Positions 33,693-42,319 of a DNA stretch of 64,000 bases are shown here, one piece after another. This stretch comes from Mycolicibacterium flavescens. Lineage in GTDB: Bacteria; Actinomycetota; Actinomycetes; Mycobacteriales; Mycobacteriaceae. The notes under the pieces are model-generated. The model was not told the DNA's origin, did no database searches, and was given only the letters and a program-made list of their open reading frames with translations. Position 1 is the first letter of the stretch, and the number at the start of each line of letters is the position of its first letter. A program made the translations under genes and the position numbers. The stretch covers positions 3,782,001-3,846,000 of the forward strand of contig LR134353.1 in assembly GCA_900637135.1 (NCBI GenBank). The letters run 5' to 3'.

Positions 33693-34280
33693 ATGCGGAG
33701 TCAACCGATGGTCACCGAGGCGAAAGCGCCCCGCCGCCGCAGCGAGCGCTCCCGCACGGCGATCATTTCGGCCACCAAGGAACTGCTACTCCAGCGCGGG
33801 TTCGACGGGCTGAGCATCGAGGCGGTCGCGGCGCGCGCCGGTGTCGGCAAGCAGACGATCTACCGGTGGTGGCCGAGCCGCCCGGCTCTCGTCGCCGATG
33901 TGCTGCTCGAGGATGCGGACAAGATCCTGCGGCCCGTCGGGCACACCGGCGACCTCGTGGCTGACCTGAGCCGATGGTCGGCCAGCCTCGCGGCCACGCT
34001 CACGGGCGAGCGCGGCAACGCCATGCTGCGCATCCTCACCGTCGCGGGAATGGAGCATGAGGACACCAAGGCACGCATGCAGGCGGGCTTCAGCGACCCA
34101 TTGCACGAGGGCGTCAGAGCGCGGTTGTCGGCCGACGGGATCGATGACGCCACATCGCAGGCGGCGGCCGACGCCATCGTCGGCGGGATCGTCTACGCGA
34201 TCCTCACCGAGGGGCGGTCGTTTCGCCGGAGCCGGGCCGAGGCGATCACTCGGACCGTCATCGCCGGGGTATGCCGATGA
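33693..34280 (+). CDS. TetR/AcrR-family transcriptional regulator
   Basis: A 195-residue regulator (190 residues if it begins at ATG 33708). The HTH is at about residues 38-62 (LSIEAVAARAGVGKQTIYRWW), with the RWWPSRPALVADVL extension characteristic of the TetR_C_11-like group. It is divergent from the epimerase-ACAD-thiolase operon, with a palindrome between, and overlaps the alpha/beta hydrolase downstream by ATGA. It is thus likely an autoregulated repressor of the island, responding to an acyl-CoA or related ligand. Confidence 0.87.
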   Translation: MRSQPMVTEAKAPRRRSERSRTAIISATKELLLQRGFDGLSIEAVAARAGVGKQTIYRWWPSRPALVADVLLEDADKILRPVGHTGDLVADLSRWSASLAATLTGERGNAMLRILTVAGMEHEDTKARMQAGFSDPLHEGVRARLSADGIDDATSQAAADAIVGGIVYAILTEGRSFRRSRAEAITRTVIAGVCR

Positions 34281-35143
34281 CCCTGGCTCCCAATGTTTTT
34301 CGTGTCTCTACTAACGACGGCGTGACGATCGTCGCAGACCGCATCGGCGATCCGGCCGCGCCGGCTGTGGTGTTCTTGCACGGCGGCGGACAAACCCGGC
34401 GGTCATGGGGCCGAGCGGCAGCCGCGGTCGCCGAACGCGGGTGGCAGGCCGTCACCGTCGACTTCCGCGGACACGGCGAGTCCGACTGGTCGGCCGACGG
34501 CGACTATCGCGTCACTACGTTCGCCGGGGACGTGCTCGAAGTGCTCGGCGAGCTCCCCGACCGGCCCGTCATCGTCGGCGCTTCCCTTGGTGGGTTCACC
34601 GCGATGCTGCTCGCCGGTGAACTCTCGCCCGGTACGGTGCGCGCGATCGTCCTCGTCGACATCGTGCCGGATATGAACGAGTCCGGCGCGTCACGAATCC
34701 ACGACTTCATGGCCGAGAAGATGACGTCGGGCTTCGCATCGCTCGACGAGGTCGCCGACATGATCCAGCAGTACAACCCCCACCGGCCCAGGCCGGCCGA
34801 CCTCAACGGCTTGAAGACGAACCTGCGCGAACGCGACGGTCGCTGGTACTGGCACTGGGATCCGAAGTTCATCGACGGCACCGCCGCGTTGCCGCCGATC
34901 GAAGTGACCGAAGTGGACCGGATGCACGCCGCGGTCGACGCGATTCTGCGCAACGGGGTTCCGATGCTGCTCGTGCGCGGGCAGCGCAGTGACCTGGTGA
35001 CCGAAGAGCGCGCCCGGGAGTTTCTCGGCCGCTTCCCCGACGTCGACTTCGTCGATGTCGGCGGCGCCGGACACATGGTGGCCGGAGATCGTAACGACGC
35101 CTTCGCCGAGGCCGTGGTGAACTTCGTCATTCGCCACACTTAG
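34277..35143 (+). CDS. Alpha/beta hydrolase
   Basis: A 288-residue alpha/beta hydrolase. Oxyanion region FLHGGGQTRRSWG, the RGHGES motif, the nucleophile elbow GASLGG (serine), the acid in LVRGQRSDLV and the catalytic histidine in GGAGHMVAGD are all visible. It was started at ATG 34277, which overlaps the TetR stop by ATGA; an ATG six bases earlier is also possible. Co-transcription with the TetR gene suggests hydrolysis of an ester, thioester or C-C bond in the same pathway. Confidence 0.86.
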   Translation: MTLAPNVFRVSTNDGVTIVADRIGDPAAPAVVFLHGGGQTRRSWGRAAAAVAERGWQAVTVDFRGHGESDWSADGDYRVTTFAGDVLEVLGELPDRPVIVGASLGGFTAMLLAGELSPGTVRAIVLVDIVPDMNESGASRIHDFMAEKMTSGFASLDEVADMIQQYNPHRPRPADLNGLKTNLRERDGRWYWHWDPKFIDGTAALPPIEVTEVDRMHAAVDAILRNGVPMLLVRGQRSDLVTEERAREFLGRFPDVDFVDVGGAGHMVAGDRNDAFAEAVVNFVIRHT

Positions 35144-35335
35144 GGTTGCTCTCACGAAAGTACCTACCCAGCCGCCTGTTTCGCGCGTCAGCACCCTCAT
35201 CGGCGCGGCAGGCAGCCGTGGATATATGGCTGATCGAGAGAGCCGCCTGCCACGCGCTACTGCCGAACGTCCCCCCAAGAGTTTTCCTACAGTCGCACCT
35301 TGACCCGTTAGCCCCTCTAAGAGCAAGATTTGCGG

Positions 35336-35551
35336 GTGATCGAGTTGAATGAGCAGCAGATCCTGGATCAGATCGCCGCCCGTCTGGCGGGGTCTTATCC
35401 CAGCGTTCCGGCGGATGCGGTGACGAGCCTGGTCCGCGAACAGCATGCCCGCTTCGCGGATCGTCCCATCCGCGACTTCATCCCGTTGTTCGTCGAGCGA
35501 CAGGCACGTGCCGAACTCGAGCGAATCGAGCGCCCTGCCGCGCGAGTCTGA
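35336..35551 (+). CDS. Small three-helix-bundle protein, 71 aa
   Basis: A 71-residue all-helical protein (IELNEQQILDQIAARLAGSY, VTSLVREQHARFADRPIRDF, FVERQARAELERIE) matching the small three-helix-bundle dimerisation proteins common in mycobacteria, whose function is unknown. GTG 35336 and TTG 35330 are both possible starts; no ribosome site is seen, so the message may be leaderless. The 190 bases before it hold no gene. Confidence 0.7.
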   Translation: MIELNEQQILDQIAARLAGSYPSVPADAVTSLVREQHARFADRPIRDFIPLFVERQARAELERIERPAARV

Positions 35552-35656
35552 TTTCCACGGCCACCGTTCCGACCTCCTCTGGGAAGCGTCGAATCAGCTC
35601 CCCTCGGCACTACCGTGTTTGACTGACCGCCACTTCCGTGTACGCGAAAGGCCGCA

Positions 35657-36502
35657 ATGACAGAGAACAGGGTCGGCCGGGTTGCCGGCAAGGTCGCGTT
35701 CATCACCGGCGCCGCCCGCGGTCAGGGGCGCGAACACGCGGTCCGGCTCGCCGAGGAGGGGGCCGACGTCATCGCCGTCGACGTCTGCGATGACATCGAC
35801 GCCGCCGGATATCCCGGTCCCACCGAGGCAGACCTCGCCGACACGGCAACGCTGGTCGAGAAATCGGGCCGCCGCATCGTGACCGCCAAGGCAGATGTGC
35901 GCGACCTCTCGAGCCTTCAGACGGCTCTCGAGCGCGGGGTCGGTGAACTCGGACCGCTCGACATCGTCGTCGCCAACGCCGGCATCAGCGCCGATCCAGC
36001 GCCCGCCGCGATGATCCGGGAATCCGCGTGGCAGACGATGTTCGACATCAACGTGACCGGCGTCTGGCACACCGTGAAAGCCGCACTGCCGCACATGACC
36101 AACGGCGGTGGCTCGATCATCCTGGTCAGTTCGATGTTGGGGCTTCGCGGCGGCGGCTACATGGCCCACTACGCGTCGGCCAAGCACGCTGTCGTCGGAT
36201 TGATGAACTCGCTGGCCAACGAGCTTGCACCGCAATGGATCAGAGTTAACTCGATCCACCCCGGCAACATCCTGACACCGATGATCGACAACGACCATTT
36301 CCGCCGCACGGTCCGGCCCGACCTCAGCGATCCAACGATGGAGGACGCCACGCAGGTCATCGGACACTTCCACATGCTCCCGAAACCGGTGATCGAGGCG
36401 CGGGCCGTCAGCAATGCCGTGCTGTTTCTCGCCTCCGACGAATCGCAGTACATCACCGGGGCGGCGTTACCCGTCGACGCCGGCGCCGTAGCCAAGTTCT
36501 GA
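35657..36502 (+). CDS. Mycofactocin-type short-chain dehydrogenase (SDR)
   Basis: A 281-residue SDR. The cofactor motif TGAARGQGR and the long insertion after the third strand (DDIDAAGYPGPTEADLADTA) are hallmarks of mycofactocin-coupled SDRs, in which NAD(H) is not freely exchanged. The catalytic tetrad appears as NAG, SSMLG and YASAK (Tyr and Lys). The ATG follows AAAGG with suitable spacing. It is a single gene, so the alcohol substrate is unknown. Confidence 0.85.
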   Translation: MTENRVGRVAGKVAFITGAARGQGREHAVRLAEEGADVIAVDVCDDIDAAGYPGPTEADLADTATLVEKSGRRIVTAKADVRDLSSLQTALERGVGELGPLDIVVANAGISADPAPAAMIRESAWQTMFDINVTGVWHTVKAALPHMTNGGGSIILVSSMLGLRGGGYMAHYASAKHAVVGLMNSLANELAPQWIRVNSIHPGNILTPMIDNDHFRRTVRPDLSDPTMEDATQVIGHFHMLPKPVIEARAVSNAVLFLASDESQYITGAALPVDAGAVAKF

Positions 36503-36516
36503 CTTTTCGGTGGCGG

Positions 36517-37374
36517 CTATTTGGACTTGGTGGCGTTGAACCTCTGGAACCGCCACAGGTACGACGGCAGCCGCCGAGCGGGCACGGATTTCGGCCAGTC
36601 CCGCGACCGGAAGTAGGCGTCTGAACCGCCATCGACGAAAATAATGCTGCCGCAGAGGAAGTCGGCGGAGTCCGACAGCATGAACAACATCCAGTCGGCG
36701 AGCTGGGCGGGATCTCCGAAACCTCCGACAGGCACCGGGAAAGCGTTGACCGCCTTGGCCTCGCGCGGTGTGGCCAGTTGCTTCTCCAACAGCGGCGTCA
36801 TGATGGCGCCGGGGGCGAGGGCGTTGAGCCGGATGCCCGCGCCCGCCCACTGTGGTGTCACCGCGGTGCGCCGGACCCATTGGGAGACCGCGATTTTCGA
36901 GGCGGCATAGCCGAGCGATGGCGCGGCAGGCCCGAGCAGCTTCAGGGAGCGCACCGCTTTGTCGGTATCGCCGTCCAAGAGCGCACGCACTGTGCGTCGC
37001 GGCACCGCGGGGGTGGTGGTTGTCGAATTGCTGCCGATCACCACGATTTTGGCTCGCTCGGTGGCGGCCAGAGCGGGGCGCCACGCCTGCAGCAGGTCGA
37101 CCACGCCGCGATAGTTGACCTCGAATATCCGCCGCGTGCTGTCCTTGCCGGGTGTCGGCCCGATCCCCGCGGCCAACACGGCACCGTCCAGTCGGTTCGA
37201 CCTGGCGAGCACCTGATCAGCGGCGCTCTGTCGCCCGTCGGCGGTCGACAGGTCGGCCTCGATGTCGCCTTCTTTGACGTCGACAGCGATGACGGTGTGC
37301 CCCTGCGCTCTCAGCTTGGTGGCGGCTTGCTGACCCATGCCGGACGCGGCCCCGGTGACTACATACACACCCAT
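36517..37374 (-). CDS. Short-chain dehydrogenase/reductase (SDR), 3alpha-HSD-like
   Basis: A 285-residue SDR with the cofactor motif TGAASGMG, DVKEGDIEADLS, AAGIGPT in place of NNAG, a serine in VIGSNSTTT, and YAASKIAV with catalytic Tyr and Lys. The form with a short segment after strand 3 resembles the 3alpha-hydroxysteroid dehydrogenase/carbonyl reductase group. ATG 37374 has AGGGG at better spacing than the ATG at 37383. It is convergent with the mycofactocin SDR, with a 14-base gap. Confidence 0.84.
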   Translation of the reverse strand: MGVYVVTGAASGMGQQAATKLRAQGHTVIAVDVKEGDIEADLSTADGRQSAADQVLARSNRLDGAVLAAGIGPTPGKDSTRRIFEVNYRGVVDLLQAWRPALAATERAKIVVIGSNSTTTTPAVPRRTVRALLDGDTDKAVRSLKLLGPAAPSLGYAASKIAVSQWVRRTAVTPQWAGAGIRLNALAPGAIMTPLLEKQLATPREAKAVNAFPVPVGGFGDPAQLADWMLFMLSDSADFLCGSIIFVDGGSDAYFRSRDWPKSVPARRLPSYLWRFQRFNATKSK

Positions 37375-37490
37375 CTCGACCATCCCCTGCCATCGACCGC
37401 TTCTCGTTCACCCAATGTCGACGGGCAGCGTAGCGGTGAGCACAGTCCTGCCTTCCTCGAGGTCGCTCTCCTGCGCTCTGAAGGCCGCTG

Positions 37491-37517
37491 GTTTTGCGAT
37501 CTTTGATTGCGGGGTTT
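37491..37517 (+). promoter_or_regulatory. Possible SigF-like promoter
   Basis: GTTT at 37491-37494, a 17-base spacer and GGGTTT at 37512-37517 resemble the SigF consensus with one deviation in the -10. It lies 30 bases upstream of a 37-residue membrane peptide gene. Confidence 0.35.
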
Positions 37518-37547
37518 GCACTGGCTCTCCGGGGGCACAGATGTGTC

Positions 37548-37661
37548 ATGAGCCATGATCCGTATTCCTCTACGGACAGAATCAGCTCGGCGATCTGGGT
37601 GGGCATCGCGATCGGGATGTCGGCGTTTGTCTTGCTGACGACGATCCTCGCCGCGGGTTGA
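37548..37661 (+). CDS. Small single-pass membrane protein, 37 aa
   Basis: A 37-residue frame: polar N-terminus MSHDPYSSTDRIS followed by one hydrophobic helix (AIWVGIAIGMSAFVLLTTIL) ending AAG. The helix is a credible transmembrane segment and third-position bases look coding. A GGGGG run lies 12 bases before the ATG. Being so short it would be missed by most gene callers. It precedes another small membrane protein by 88 bases on the same strand, so both may be expressed together. Function unknown. Confidence 0.5.
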   Translation: MSHDPYSSTDRISSAIWVGIAIGMSAFVLLTTILAAG

Positions 37662-37749
37662 ACTTATTGGGATCGGTAGTCCCGGTCCCCGGCTGTACTT
37701 CGGTCACGACGAAGCCATCCCGGCGACGTGATGACGAAAAGGAACAGCA

Positions 37750-38013
37750 ATGAATATCGTGCCCGCCCGCGTCGAAGAGCAGGTCAGTCGCGTCGACCGG
37801 ACGTACAGCCTGGTGATCGGAATCTCTGCGGGGCTGACTGCGCTCTGGTCGCTCTACCGCGTGCTCTGGCTCTTCTACACGGCTGCGACGTTCTCCAGCA
37901 TCGGATGGTCACCGGTGTCGCTGGTGGTGCCGTTGGTGCTGTGGCTGGTGATCGGTGTCGCCGCGGGATATGTCGCAGTCGCATTCCTGATCCGGTACGC
38001 CAAACAGCCTTGA
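37750..38013 (+). CDS. Small membrane protein, 87 aa
   Basis: An 87-residue protein with two hydrophobic helices (about 20-47 and 55-81) and a short basic tail. AAAAGGAAC precedes the ATG with good spacing, and a strong terminator follows ten bases after the stop, so this is a genuine gene. I do not recognise the family. Confidence 0.75.
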   Translation: MNIVPARVEEQVSRVDRTYSLVIGISAGLTALWSLYRVLWLFYTAATFSSIGWSPVSLVVPLVLWLVIGVAAGYVAVAFLIRYAKQP

Positions 38014-38023
38014 CCACGTTCGA

Positions 38024-38051
38024 AAGGGGGCCGCAGCGATGCGGCCCCCTT
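38024..38051 (+). terminator. Hairpin terminator after the small membrane protein gene
   Basis: AAGGGGGCCGC and GCGGCCCCCTT form an 11-bp perfect stem around a six-base loop, followed by TCGGTGT. It ends the small membrane-protein unit and could also serve the convergent 13E12 relic. Confidence 0.75.
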
Positions 38052-38153
38052 CGGTGTATGCGGAGCCGTTGTGCGACCGTGCCCGTCGGCGGTAGCCATC
38101 GCGTGAAGGCGGGCCCGACTCGCCCACACGCGTGCGAAGCGCTGTGCGGCAGG

Positions 38154-39645
38154 CTAATTCACGCTCAGTTCTGATTCGTCGCCGTCGTCGATGTCGGGAC
38201 AGTCTGCGCTGTCGTCGTCGTCGATGTCGGGACAGTCTGCGCTGTCCTCGTCGTCTCCGTCGTCGGGGATGAGGTAGCGGTTGGGGTGGTGGTAGTTGTT
38301 GACGCGGGCTTGGCCGGTGTCGAGCTGGGGCGGAGGACGCCATGCGGTGCGCCCGTCTTTGCGTTTGTAGGTGCGCCAGCCGCCGGGTTTGACCCGCCGA
38401 TTATCGGGGCCACACGCCAGAGTCAGCTCGTCGATGTCAGTCTGACCGCCAGCGGCCCAATCGTTGTCCCCATGATGGACCTGGCAGTGGTAAGCCGGGG
38501 CCGTGCAACCGGGCCGGGTGCAGCCCCGATCCCTGGCGAACAGCGCCAGCCGCTGGGCCTTGGACGCCAAACGGTTAGCCCGCCCCAAGTACAGAATTTC
38601 TTCGGTGTGGTCATCGAAGATCGCCAGATAGTGGTGCGCGGAGGAGGCCTGTTTGATCACCTCGCTCATCGGCAACAGCGACCCCCCGCCGGTGAGCCCG
38701 TGGCCGGTGCCCGATTCGAGCTCTTTGAGCTTGGCGGTGATCAGCAGCGTCGCCGGCAAGCCGTTATGGCTGCCCAACGTGCCCGAGGCGAGCAACTTCC
38801 GGCACATGGCATTGAGCGCATCGTGGTTGCGCTGCCCGACCGTGCGCCGATCAGCGGCCACCGTCTCCGCCGACGCGTCCGCCTGCGCCGAGGGATCCTG
38901 ATCCGCACATCGCTGACCGTCCTCGCCCTCGGTTTCGCCGTCGGGGTGGCAGCGCCAGGAGCCGCCCACACCGCCAGCACCGCCTCCAACGCCGCCCGGG
39001 TGGCCGGATCAAGCAGTCCACGTAGCTCACTCATCCCATCAAGGCGCTGCCGACCCAGACGCAACCAGCGCTGCGCCGCGCGCAACTCATCGGAGAAATC
39101 CCCATCGGGGTTCAAATACGCCGCCAGCCGCTGGGCGGCCGCGCGCAATTCCTCAGGTGTGTGCTTGGTGGCCAGCTGCGCCAGCTGCCCTTCGGCGGCC
39201 TCGCGCACGTCAAACGGCGTCGAGGCCGGCACCTGCTTGTCAAAGAACCGCCGGATGACCCGCACATGCTCGGCACCCACCAGGCCCTGCTCCACAGCCG
39301 CGGCGGTGTGGGCCAGCACCGGTTCGAGTGTCTCGCCGGTCATCGCCCGCCGCGGCGCCAACTCTTTGGCCTCGGCCACCCGCCGATGCGCCTCGGCCTT
39401 GGAAAGGCGCAACAACACCGCCAACGCCCCGGCCACGCTGTTTTCCCCCAACTCCTCGATCGGCGCACGCCCCAGCCCGGCCACCATGCTGTGGCTCACT
39501 GCCGCTTGACGCCGGGTGAACGTCTCCACTGCACGATCAACCTCAACTGCTCAGCGGTGCCCAACGTGTCGAACGACTCAGCAATCAACGCGGTCAGCTC
39601 GCGGTCCATCGCCGCGATGCGCTGGGTGACCTGCTCCGCCGACAT
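38154..39645 (-). pseudogene. 13E12-family (DUF222 plus HNH endonuclease) gene with frameshifts
   Basis: The reverse strand encodes a 13E12 protein in three frames. The N-terminal frame begins at ATG 39645 (MSAEQVTQRIAAMDRELTAL) and ends near 39510; the central DUF222 part continues in a second frame (ETFTRRQAAVSHSMVAGLG onward) to about 38950; the C-terminal HNH part is in a third frame (from about 38940), with RNHDALNAMCRKLLASGTLG, PMSEVIKQASSAHHYLAIF and the zinc/HNH core CTRPGCTAPAYHCQVHH. Each shift needs one base gained or lost. 13E12 genes are multicopy in mycobacteria, often decayed, and associated with mobile sequences. Sequencing error at both places is less likely but possible. Confidence 0.8.
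38191..38246 (-). repeat. 33-bp-period tandem duplication in the 13E12 tail
   Basis: The 23 bases starting ATGTCGGGACAGTCTGC occur at 38191-38213 and again at 38224-38246, an 11-codon period that gives a duplicated SADCPDIDD acidic segment near the C-terminus of the HNH frame. Confidence 0.85.
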
Positions 39646-39729
39646 ACTCGAACACTAGTTCGACCCACCGACAACCCCGACCCATTTGTGACCACAGAAA
39701 CCAAAGAGACACAAGTGATTTCCCGAGCG

Positions 39730-40959
39730 CTATCGGGCGGTGAGCCCCTTGCGGGTGAAGGGTTCAGCTTCGCCGCGGTCGACCGCCTCATCGTGCTTGG
39801 CGGCCGCGCGATCGAGCAGCTCGATGAGCGCATCTTCGTCACGAACCAGCTGCCGGTACTTGGGACCGAGCGCGAGGATCTGGTCACGCTCACGAAGAAG
39901 CGCCTTGAAGATGCGTTCGCGTTCGGCGGCGCTGCGGGTGTACTCGGAATCGAGATAGGCCCGAGCGTGCCGGCGAGCGTTGGCGATCGCCGTCTGGGCC
40001 GTTCCCCTCTTACTGAACAGCGATGCGACGACGGTGACGACGAGGACTCCGATGATCACCGAGAGCGAGAGGGCGGTGCTGACTTCGACGACCGTGACGG
40101 GTTCTCCGTCGTTGATGAACGGCACGTTGTTCTCGTGCAGCGCATGCAGGATCAGCTTCACACCGATGAACGCCAGGATCGCCGCGAGACCGTACGAAAG
40201 GTAGATCAACCGGTCGAGCAGGCCGTCGATGAGGAAGTACAGCTGCCGAAGGCCCAACAACGAGAACGCCGTCGCGGTGAAGACGATGTAGACGTTCTGG
40301 GTCAGACCGAAGATCGCCGGGATCGAGTCGAGAGCGAAAAGGATGTCGGTGCCGCCGATGGCAACCATGACCAGCAGCATCGGCGTCATCGCGCGCTTGC
40401 CGTCCACCGTCGTGAACAGCTTGTCGCCGTCGTAGTGCTCGGTGGTGTGAAAGAGCTTCCGCGCCAGCCGAATGATGAAGTTGTCGGCGGTCTCCGAGTC
40501 GCTGTTGTTCGGTGCCAGCATGTTGCCCGCGGTGATCAGAAGGATCAACCCGAACGCATAAAAGACCCAGGCGAAGGTGTTGATCAGCGCAGCGCCGAGG
40601 AAGATGAAGCCGGTCCGCGCGATCAACGAGAACACGATGCCGAACAGCAGCACCTTCTGCTGGTCCTCGCGCGGCACGCGGAAGCTGCTGATGATGATCA
40701 GGAAGACGAAGAGGTTGTCGACCGACAGCGCTTTCTCGGTGATATACCCCGCGAAATACTCGCCACCGGGGTCGACGCCCCCGAAGATCAACACACCGAT
40801 CCCGAACAGCACCGCGATCCCGACGTACAACGCCGACCAGATCGCCGCCTCTTTGAGGGTCGGGACATGAGCCTTGCGTACATGGAAGAAGAAGTCGAAC
40901 GCCAAGAGTCCGACGATGGCGACGATCGTCAGCGCCCACACCCACCCGGGTACAACCAT
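39730..40959 (-). CDS. TerC-family integral membrane protein
   Basis: A 409-residue TerC protein with about nine membrane helices. The family signatures EKALSVDNLFVFLIIISSF and GGTDILFALDSIPAIFGLTQ, with conserved acidic residues in helices, are intact. A charged C-terminal cytosolic tail of about 90 residues (AAERERIFKALLRERDQILAL) is longer than in short TerC proteins and resembles the mycobacterial form. TerC proteins are linked to manganese or other metal export during protein secretion and to tellurite resistance. I found no recognisable manganese riboswitch upstream. Confidence 0.9.
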   Translation of the reverse strand: MVVPGWVWALTIVAIVGLLAFDFFFHVRKAHVPTLKEAAIWSALYVGIAVLFGIGVLIFGGVDPGGEYFAGYITEKALSVDNLFVFLIIISSFRVPREDQQKVLLFGIVFSLIARTGFIFLGAALINTFAWVFYAFGLILLITAGNMLAPNNSDSETADNFIIRLARKLFHTTEHYDGDKLFTTVDGKRAMTPMLLVMVAIGGTDILFALDSIPAIFGLTQNVYIVFTATAFSLLGLRQLYFLIDGLLDRLIYLSYGLAAILAFIGVKLILHALHENNVPFINDGEPVTVVEVSTALSLSVIIGVLVVTVVASLFSKRGTAQTAIANARRHARAYLDSEYTRSAAERERIFKALLRERDQILALGPKYRQLVRDEDALIELLDRAAAKHDEAVDRGEAEPFTRKGLTAR

Positions 40960-41121
40960 GCGTTACTCGCTATCCCTTACCGGAACCGACTGCCCCTAGT
41001 GGTGCCCGCAATGGCCGGTTCGAACCCTCGACCGGGCGAGCACCGCCCCGCCGGGCGCGACGAACCCACACATTACGGTTGGTCGAGCACAGCTACCACG
41101 ATAGACAGGAGAACGTCGGAG

Positions 41122-41886
41122 ATGACGATTCTGGACCGCTTCCGACTCGACGACAAGGTCGTCGTCATCACCGGCGCATCGTCCGGGCTTGGAGTGTCGT
41201 TCGCCGAGGCGGTTGCACAAGCCGGTGCGGATGTGGTGCTGGCTGCCCGGCGTGCCGAAAAGCTGGAAACCACAGCAGAACTCGTCAGGGCCGCCGGCAA
41301 ACGCGCTCTCAACGTCCAGACCGACGTCGCCGACCCCGATCAGTGCACGGCGCTCGTCGAGGCGGCAATGCGGGAGTTCGGCCGCGTCGATGTGTTGGTG
41401 AACAACGCCGGAGTCGGCACCGCCGTGCCTGCCACTCGGGAAACGCCTGAAGAGTTCCGCAAGGTCGTCGATGTCAACCTCAACGGCTCGTACTGGGCCG
41501 CCCAAGCGTGTGGGCGGGTGATGCAGCCGGGCAGTTCGATCATCAACATCTCCAGCGTCTTGGGTCTGACCACCGCGGCGCTCCCCCAGGCCGCCTACAG
41601 CGCCAGCAAGGCCGCGATCGTCGGCCTCACCCGCGACCTCGCCCAACAGTGGGGCGAGCGCAAGGGAATCCGCGTCAACGCCCTGGCACCGGGCTTCTTC
41701 AAGTCCGAGATGACCGACGAGTACAAGCCGGGCTATTTGGACCGCACCCTGGCCGACCGCGTCGTGTTCAAGCGCTTGGGTGAGCCGCACGAGCTGTCGG
41801 CCGCCGTCGTCTGGCTCGCATCCGAGGCCGGTGGCTACGTCACCGGTCAGACCATCGTGGTGGACGGTGGCGTCACGATCACGTAG
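41122..41886 (+). CDS. Short-chain dehydrogenase/reductase (SDR)
   Basis: A 254-residue classical SDR: TGASSGLG cofactor loop, NNAGVGT, serine in NISSVLG, YSASKAA catalytic Tyr/Lys, and the C-terminal GQTIVVDGG. AGGAG lies upstream of the ATG with normal spacing. Such FabG-like enzymes oxidise or reduce hydroxyacyl or steroid substrates. It stands between TerC (divergent) and a small membrane protein, so context gives no further clue. Confidence 0.88.
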   Translation: MTILDRFRLDDKVVVITGASSGLGVSFAEAVAQAGADVVLAARRAEKLETTAELVRAAGKRALNVQTDVADPDQCTALVEAAMREFGRVDVLVNNAGVGTAVPATRETPEEFRKVVDVNLNGSYWAAQACGRVMQPGSSIINISSVLGLTTAALPQAAYSASKAAIVGLTRDLAQQWGERKGIRVNALAPGFFKSEMTDEYKPGYLDRTLADRVVFKRLGEPHELSAAVVWLASEAGGYVTGQTIVVDGGVTIT

Positions 41887-41917
41887 GCGTCGCGCAACCA
41901 CGTAGGCGTCTTGCAAC
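41880..41917 (+). repeat. 19-bp tandem duplication at an SDR stop codon
   Basis: CACGTAGGCGTCGCGCAAC at 41880-41898 is followed at once by CACGTAGGCGTCTTGCAAC at 41899-41917, two mismatches in 19. The first copy contains the SDR stop codon, so this is a small local duplication of the gene end. Confidence 0.85.
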
Positions 41918-42025
41918 GCTTCGCGTTCGCTTCGGTCACGAAACGCGTACAGGACCGCCAGCCCCGCAGTGTCGGTGATTCCATTGACCCCAGCGGCTCG
42001 CGGATGACGAGCCGGAAGGTTGCTT

Positions 42026-42319
42026 ATGGGTTCGCTCGGACTGCCGTTTTGGGTGGCTCTGCTGGTCGTGGTCGCGGCCCTGGGCACCTTGTGCGGATTC
42101 GCCGCGTCGACGGCCATGCGGCGGAGCAAGCGACATACGCGGCGCATCTTTCTTCTGGGCGCTTTGTGTGGATTCCTGGCCGGCGCGACCGTCTTCGGAC
42201 GGCACCACGTCTTCGCCGGAACCCGCGCCGTCCTTCGGCGCGCCTGGACCCAGTCGTTGACCCGGCTTTGCCTTCCTTCGCCGCCGCCTCGACGGCGCCG
42301 GCTCCCGACAGGCCGCTAA
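42026..42319 (+). CDS. Small membrane protein, 97 aa
   Basis: A 97-residue protein with two hydrophobic helices (LPFWVALLVVVAALGTLCGF and RIFLLGALCGFLAGATVF) and a basic Arg/Pro-rich tail. The ATG at 42026 was preferred to a TTG six bases earlier. The end overlaps the convergent TIGR02206-type gene by four bases. Unrecognised family. Confidence 0.5.
   Translation: MGSLGLPFWVALLVVVAALGTLCGFAASTAMRRSKRHTRRIFLLGALCGFLAGATVFGRHHVFAGTRAVLRRAWTQSLTRLCLPSPPPRRRRLPTGR

Noticed and set aside
40995..41050. tRNA-like GGTTCGAACC with a following CACCA on the reverse strand
   Set aside because: No 5' acceptor partner or T-arm of five pairs can be formed; only a short palindrome remains.
39688..41121. 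Long N-terminal extension of the SDR at 41122
   Set aside because: The extension is the antisense of TerC; a ribosome site and SDR N-terminus fix the start at 41122.
40960..41121. Possible manganese riboswitch before TerC
   Set aside because: No yybP-ykoY consensus elements could be found in the leader.
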